DNA of 17,710 nt, taken from NCBI GenBank assembly GCA_036656795.1, contig JAVXHR010000033.1, positions 1 through 17,710 of the forward strand, read 5' to 3'. Of this stretch, positions 14,905 to 17,710 are shown piece by piece; position 1 is the first letter of the stretch, and every line of letters begins with the position of its first letter. A program made the translations under genes and the position numbers. Source of the DNA: CAUPWF01 sp036656795 (GTDB taxonomy: Bacteria; Bacillota; Clostridia; Lachnospirales; Lachnospiraceae). The notes below the pieces were generated by a model that was given only the letters and a program-made list of their open reading frames with translations, was not told where the DNA came from and did not search any database.

Positions 14905-15433
14905 ATGCCTGATGTACCTCCACCTTATTTTTTTCAAACCGTTTGCGAAAGAATATACTTGCCCATCCACATAGCAGTCCAAACATGCAATATAGAAGAA
15001 CTATTCCTGCCGACTGCCAGATTTTAATCCCATCCACATAACTGTTAATCCCATAAAATGCACCGGCTCCAACAAAGAAAACGGCCACATTACTAATGCA
15101 CCATGGTGCAAATTCAAAATACATCATAAACGGAACAACAACGAGTGCCACTACAGGTATTGTCAGCATCCCTAACCCAGGCAATACACCGGCCAGTGCT
15201 ATCATGATAATTGCAAACGAAATCCCTAAAATATATCCGCAAAATCCTTTCACGGCACCCTTTATATTGCTTCCAAGCAAAAAATATAATGCCCATCCCT
15301 GAAATGCGATAAATACAAACCCGCTGTGTCCGCCCGGCACCAGATGGGTGCCGATTAAGCGGTCAATAAGCTGTAGCAGAAATGACTGGACACCAACAAA
15401 CACCGCAAACATCAGATATTGTGTTTTATTCAT
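14897..15433 (-). CDS. DUF1097-like integral membrane protein of unknown function
   Basis: Small hydrophobic protein of 178 residues with about five or six membrane segments, roughly at 5-24, 38-53, 60-82, 88-108, 112-127 and 138-160 in the chosen frame. It ends in a basic cytoplasmic tail (FFRKRFEKNKVEVHQAYE). The glycine-rich segments, including GHSGFVFIAFQGWALYFLLGSNIKGAVKGFCGYILGI and GVLPGLGMLTIPVVALVVVPFMMYFE, resemble DUF1097 proteins such as E. coli YcdZ; I place it there with moderate confidence. A GTG (15434-15436) and an ATG (15431-15433) stand side by side after GGTGGGG, and I chose the ATG. Its stop overlaps the VOC gene start by 8 bases. Its position between pathway enzymes suggests a transport or permeability role for a substrate or product (sugar, base or aldehyde), which is speculation. 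Confidence 0.72.
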   Translation of the reverse strand: MNKTQYLMFAVFVGVQSFLLQLIDRLIGTHLVPGGHSGFVFIAFQGWALYFLLGSNIKGAVKGFCGYILGISFAIIMIALAGVLPGLGMLTIPVVALVVVPFMMYFEFAPWCISNVAVFFVGAGAFYGINSYVDGIKIWQSAGIVLLYCMFGLLCGWASIFFRKRFEKNKVEVHQAYE

Positions 15434-15454
15434 CACCCCACCGTCCAGCCTTTC

Positions 15455-16768
15455 CTATTTTTCACCATTGGCAGCATTCATAAATCTTCTCTGATATGTA
15501 ACAATCTGTGGTGCCGAAGTATTCTGTGCCAGATAACTTGGCTCCGTTGTTATAACTATTCGATCTGTCATATCCTGGAATTCCGGCTCTGTCATCAATT
15601 TGTCCAGTTCTGGATACATTCTAGAACCTTCAATACTACAGATAATTAATCTTGTATCTTCTAGATTTGAATTACGAAGCATACGCAGATTATGTCTTAC
15701 TCCGTCCATTCCATCAAATCCCTCACTGTTATTAATTTTTCTGTATTCAATCGTCTCTCTAGCTACCTGTTCAACCAGACGCAGGTCTGCATCTTGATCA
15801 TTCTTAGAAAGGAAGTCCCAATCTAACATGAATTTTCTAAGGTCTTTCAAAAATCTATCATCATAAGTTTTCTGGTATGCACTGAGTAACCCGTCAATAT
15901 ATGTAGTAACGCCAAAACGCTGACGCACAAAACTATTGATAAAATATGGTTTTGCCTGCAATGCCATACCTGTCTGCCATGGTTCGAACATCAAGGTATA
16001 ATTCACTCTAAAACCATGCTCTTTTAGCTTTAATGCAAGATTGTGTCCGTGCAGACAATCAGCAGTAGTTCCCTGATTCCAACGTGTGGAAAGCTTTTTA
16101 TCACCGGTTAAAAGCTCCCCTACATTGTTTGCATTTACCGGACCTGTGTGTGGCACTTTTATAACCATACGATAATCAGAGAACATTTCTCTAAATTCTT
16201 CCGCTTCCTCCAGAATCTTGTTGAAATCAGCAAAAGGATCATTCACCTCAACACTGATATCACATCCAGGTCCAAGTATATTGCAGATTTCCTGCATAAC
16301 TTCATTTCTTGTCTTGAACTTTTTCCCAATATTAGCCTCTGGATTATTAATGAATAAATCATATATTATTCCGGGATTACAAGTCAGATTACCAATCAAA
16401 TGTTTGATTGGCTCCACTTCGTATGGATTGGCTGTATCAGCGGAATAAATAAATTTAGTCGGCCGTTTTTTCCCATTTTTATCATACGATATATTACGTA
16501 CCAAATCTATCTCCAATATTTGGTTTTCTTTCATATTGTATTCAATTTTAAATCCAGCAGGCGTCTCCCCCTGAGGCACTTTAAACAAATCAATTACATT
16601 CTTAAATCGTTCACTTACGCCTATGTATCTGACTGTTTTTTGAAGAAATTCATATTCTTCAAGACTAATATTCAGGTGGAGTGCCCTTCTCACATATCCT
16701 TCATCACGGGATATCACTTGAATCTCTCCGTCTAACATAGACCCTAAACTATAATTTACTTTCTGCAT
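15455..16768 (-). CDS. Divergent transaldolase-family (TAL/FSA fold) protein with N-terminal extension
   Basis: Protein of 437 residues whose middle and end follow the transaldolase barrel. Aligned by eye with E. coli TalB, ADT in YSADTANPYEVEPIK gives Asp111 (TalB Asp17) and NLTCNPGIIYD gives Asn131 (Asn35). DISVEV gives Glu174 (Glu96), YRMVIKVP gives the Schiff-base Lys204 (Lys132) and VNYTLMFE gives Thr258 (Thr156). FINSFVRQR stands where LISPFVGR lies. So the catalytic set appears largely kept. Oddities are about 105 extra N-terminal residues I do not recognise, about 28 extra residues right after the lysine strand (KVPHTGPVN to KEHGF), a changed phosphate-side motif and a longer C-terminus. 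Ordinary transaldolases have 215-330 residues. A GTG 12 bases upstream keeps the frame, but GGAGGG points to the ATG at 16766-16768. Placed between deoC and deoB with tkt in the same operon, it probably acts on sugar phosphates from ribose 5-phosphate. The exact reaction is open. Confidence 0.75.
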   Translation of the reverse strand: MQKVNYSLGSMLDGEIQVISRDEGYVRRALHLNISLEEYEFLQKTVRYIGVSERFKNVIDLFKVPQGETPAGFKIEYNMKENQILEIDLVRNISYDKNGKKRPTKFIYSADTANPYEVEPIKHLIGNLTCNPGIIYDLFINNPEANIGKKFKTRNEVMQEICNILGPGCDISVEVNDPFADFNKILEEAEEFREMFSDYRMVIKVPHTGPVNANNVGELLTGDKKLSTRWNQGTTADCLHGHNLALKLKEHGFRVNYTLMFEPWQTGMALQAKPYFINSFVRQRFGVTTYIDGLLSAYQKTYDDRFLKDLRKFMLDWDFLSKNDQDADLRLVEQVARETIEYRKINNSEGFDGMDGVRHNLRMLRNSNLEDTRLIICSIEGSRMYPELDKLMTEPEFQDMTDRIVITTEPSYLAQNTSAPQIVTYQRRFMNAANGEK

Positions 16769-16794
16769 AATTCCCTCCACTGCTCGAAATCCCG

Positions 16795-17484
16795 TTATTT
16801 AATTTCTTTCAGGTATCTGCCATACTCTTCTACCAGCTTGCCTGCACTTCTCGTACCTACCAAGCTGACTCCCATATGTTCAAACATATGAAGTGCTGCA
16901 GGCATTGTAAATGTTCTCGGCACACCCGACACTTTAATCTTTGTGTCTCCGGACAAATTGTCTTTCATAATCTGTACCTGATTCATTGTTGGAAACTCCT
17001 GTGACCCTGTTGCCGTTTTCACATAAGTAACACCACATTCGCAGCATATCTTTGTCAAATCAGCTATCTCGTCATCGGTCAAAAATCCAACCTCAAAAAT
17101 CAACTTTGTGTCACAACCTTCTCCGCAAATTCTAACAAATTCACTAATTTCATGACGAACAAGGTCATAATCTTTATCTTTCATGGCTCCGATGTTGACA
17201 ACCATATCACAGGCAGTACACCCAAGCTTAACCATCTCTTCTAATTCAAACAACTTGGAAGCTGTTGACATAGCACCATATGGGAAGCCAATAACAGCAC
17301 TTGGTCCGACATCTGACCCTTTCAACTCTTCTACAACCAGCTCTGCCCAGCAAGAGTTTACATTAACTGCATTTACATCATACTTTTTCGCAATATTACA
17401 TGCTTCAATAATATCCTCTTTCTGTAGGTTTGGTGCCAGATAAGCTAAATCTAAATGTTTTGCAAATTCTTTTACTGTTAACAT
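16795..17484 (-). CDS. deoC: Deoxyribose-phosphate aldolase (divergent DeoC)
   Basis: Class I aldolase splitting 2-deoxyribose 5-phosphate into glyceraldehyde 3-phosphate and acetaldehyde; 229 residues, normal length, TIM barrel. VIGFPYGAMSTASK (64-77), CDMVVNIGAM (Asp93), FEVGFL (about 130-135) and YVKTATGS with the Schiff-base Lys156 are typical. Lys184 in KIKVSGVPRTF stands for the second conserved lysine. Several usual motifs are altered: LDLAYLAP in place of IDHTLLKP, NVNSCW in place of the NP-x-Y/V stretch, and SGVPRTF in place of AGGIRT. The catalytic Asp and both Lys are kept, so activity is likely, but the substrate may be shifted. This is the first gene of the operon. AGGAGG stands eight bases before the ATG, and a strong promoter lies about 72 bases upstream. 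The deoB/udp context supports the deoxyribose role. Confidence 0.9.
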   Translation of the reverse strand: MLTVKEFAKHLDLAYLAPNLQKEDIIEACNIAKKYDVNAVNVNSCWAELVVEELKGSDVGPSAVIGFPYGAMSTASKLFELEEMVKLGCTACDMVVNIGAMKDKDYDLVRHEISEFVRICGEGCDTKLIFEVGFLTDDEIADLTKICCECGVTYVKTATGSQEFPTMNQVQIMKDNLSGDTKIKVSGVPRTFTMPAALHMFEHMGVSLVGTRSAGKLVEEYGRYLKEIK

Positions 17485-17513
17485 TGTAAATCCTCCTAAT
17501 TTCCACTTTCCCT

Positions 17514-17538
17514 TATATTGATGCGCATTTTCAATATA
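17514..17538. promoter_or_regulatory. Candidate operator: 8-bp perfect inverted repeat in the deoC leader
   Basis: TATATTGA (17514-17521) and TCAATATA (17531-17538) are perfect reverse complements separated by 9 bases, and ATGCGCAT lies between them. The element sits just downstream of the expected transcription start and about 30 bases before the deoC start codon. A repressor bound here would block the operon. The core ATTGA/TCAAT recalls the ATTGAA/TTCAAT boxes of B. subtilis DeoR as I remember them, but that protein is of another family. It could also form an RNA hairpin. Confidence 0.5.
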
Positions 17539-17555
17539 TTATTTGTTACAATGTT

Positions 17556-17584
17556 AATATATCACCTCTATTTTGTTTTGTCAA
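17556..17584 (-). promoter_or_regulatory. Main promoter of the nucleoside operon
   Basis: On the minus strand a perfect TTGACA (17579-17584) is followed after exactly 17 bases by TATATT (17556-17561, five of six matches). Transcription should start near 17549, leaving a leader of about 65 bases before deoC. It is the best sigma-A-type promoter in the window and the only strong one upstream of the 13-gene run. Confidence 0.85.
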
Positions 17585-17630
17585 TAACATTTGTTGTTAT
17601 ATTATCATTATTTTAACATTTTTTCTGTTA
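17585..17630. promoter_or_regulatory. TAACA/TGTTA repeat cluster upstream of the deoC promoter
   Basis: Two inverted pairs lie directly upstream of the -35: TAACA-N5-TGTTA (17585-17599, extendable to six-base arms) and TAACA-N7-TGTTA (17614-17630). Two direct TGTTA copies (17544-17548, 17552-17556) flank the -10. Such repeated boxes could bind the DeoR-type regulator. The surroundings are very AT-rich, so chance repeats are possible. Confidence 0.35.
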
Positions 17631-17710
17631 TTATATTACTTCTCTATCTCTCCTCTAGCAAATATGGTGCAATGATTGACTTCACAAAGATAATACCTAC
17701 ATCACCTCAG

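Noticed and set aside
14905..14982. N-terminal extension of the VOC protein frame
   Set aside because: It lies inside the end of the membrane-protein gene, and the internal ATG at 14902-14904 gives a standard VOC start.
17672..17710. Possible divergent plus-strand gene starting MIDFTKIIPTSPQ at the right edge
   Set aside because: Only 13 codons are visible and there is no purine-rich ribosome binding site upstream; it cannot be supported from this window.
17641..17710. Possible C-terminal end of a minus-strand gene at the right edge
   Set aside because: All three minus frames meet a stop codon within the last few codons of the window, so no coding sequence enters from the right here.

Overview
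The window looks like a chromosomal piece of a low-to-moderate GC Firmicute, most likely an anaerobic gut clostridium of the Lachnospiraceae type. The reasons are strong AGGAGG-like ribosome binding sites, AT-rich promoters, protein sequences of clostridial flavour and tight same-strand packing. The assignment is an inference; no rRNA or marker gene is present. Every gene I can support lies on the minus strand, so transcription runs from right (17.6 kb) to left.

Left part (1-2170). A serine recombinase of the resolvase/invertase type runs off the left edge. A 340-base AT-rich gap follows, holding a terminator and a short direct repeat. Next comes an XRE-type regulator with a helical, probably TPR-like, C-terminal half. 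This part is separate from the rest and may be accessory DNA.

Main part (2175-17600). A DeoR/GlpR-type regulator with its own promoter sits at the downstream end of a 13-gene co-oriented run. In transcription order the run is deoC, a divergent transaldolase-family protein, a DUF1097-like membrane protein, a VOC (glyoxalase-fold) protein, deoB, an iron-type alcohol dehydrogenase, an SsnA/MTA-deaminase-like amidohydrolase, a BMP-family lipoprotein, udp, an ABC ATPase, two ABC permeases and transketolase. Gaps between genes are mostly under 30 bases and several genes overlap. The only larger internal gap, between the lipoprotein gene and udp, holds a long inverted repeat. One strong sigma-A-type promoter (TTGACA-17-TATATT) precedes deoC, and an 8-bp perfect inverted repeat lies in the leader.

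The genes fit together as nucleoside scavenging joined to central metabolism. The BMP/NupOPQ-like ABC transporter imports nucleosides. Udp cleaves pyrimidine nucleosides to base plus (deoxy)ribose 1-phosphate, and DeoB moves the phosphate to C5. DeoC splits deoxyribose 5-phosphate to glyceraldehyde 3-phosphate and acetaldehyde, and the alcohol dehydrogenase could reduce the acetaldehyde. Transketolase plus the transaldolase-like protein could carry ribose 5-phosphate into glycolysis. The amidohydrolase may deaminate a nucleoside or base. The DUF1097-like and VOC proteins have no obvious assigned step.

The most interesting items are the long, divergent transaldolase-like protein next to a divergent DeoC, the two unassigned genes inside the operon, and the candidate operators in the deoC leader. 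No tRNA, rRNA, CRISPR array or insertion sequence was seen.
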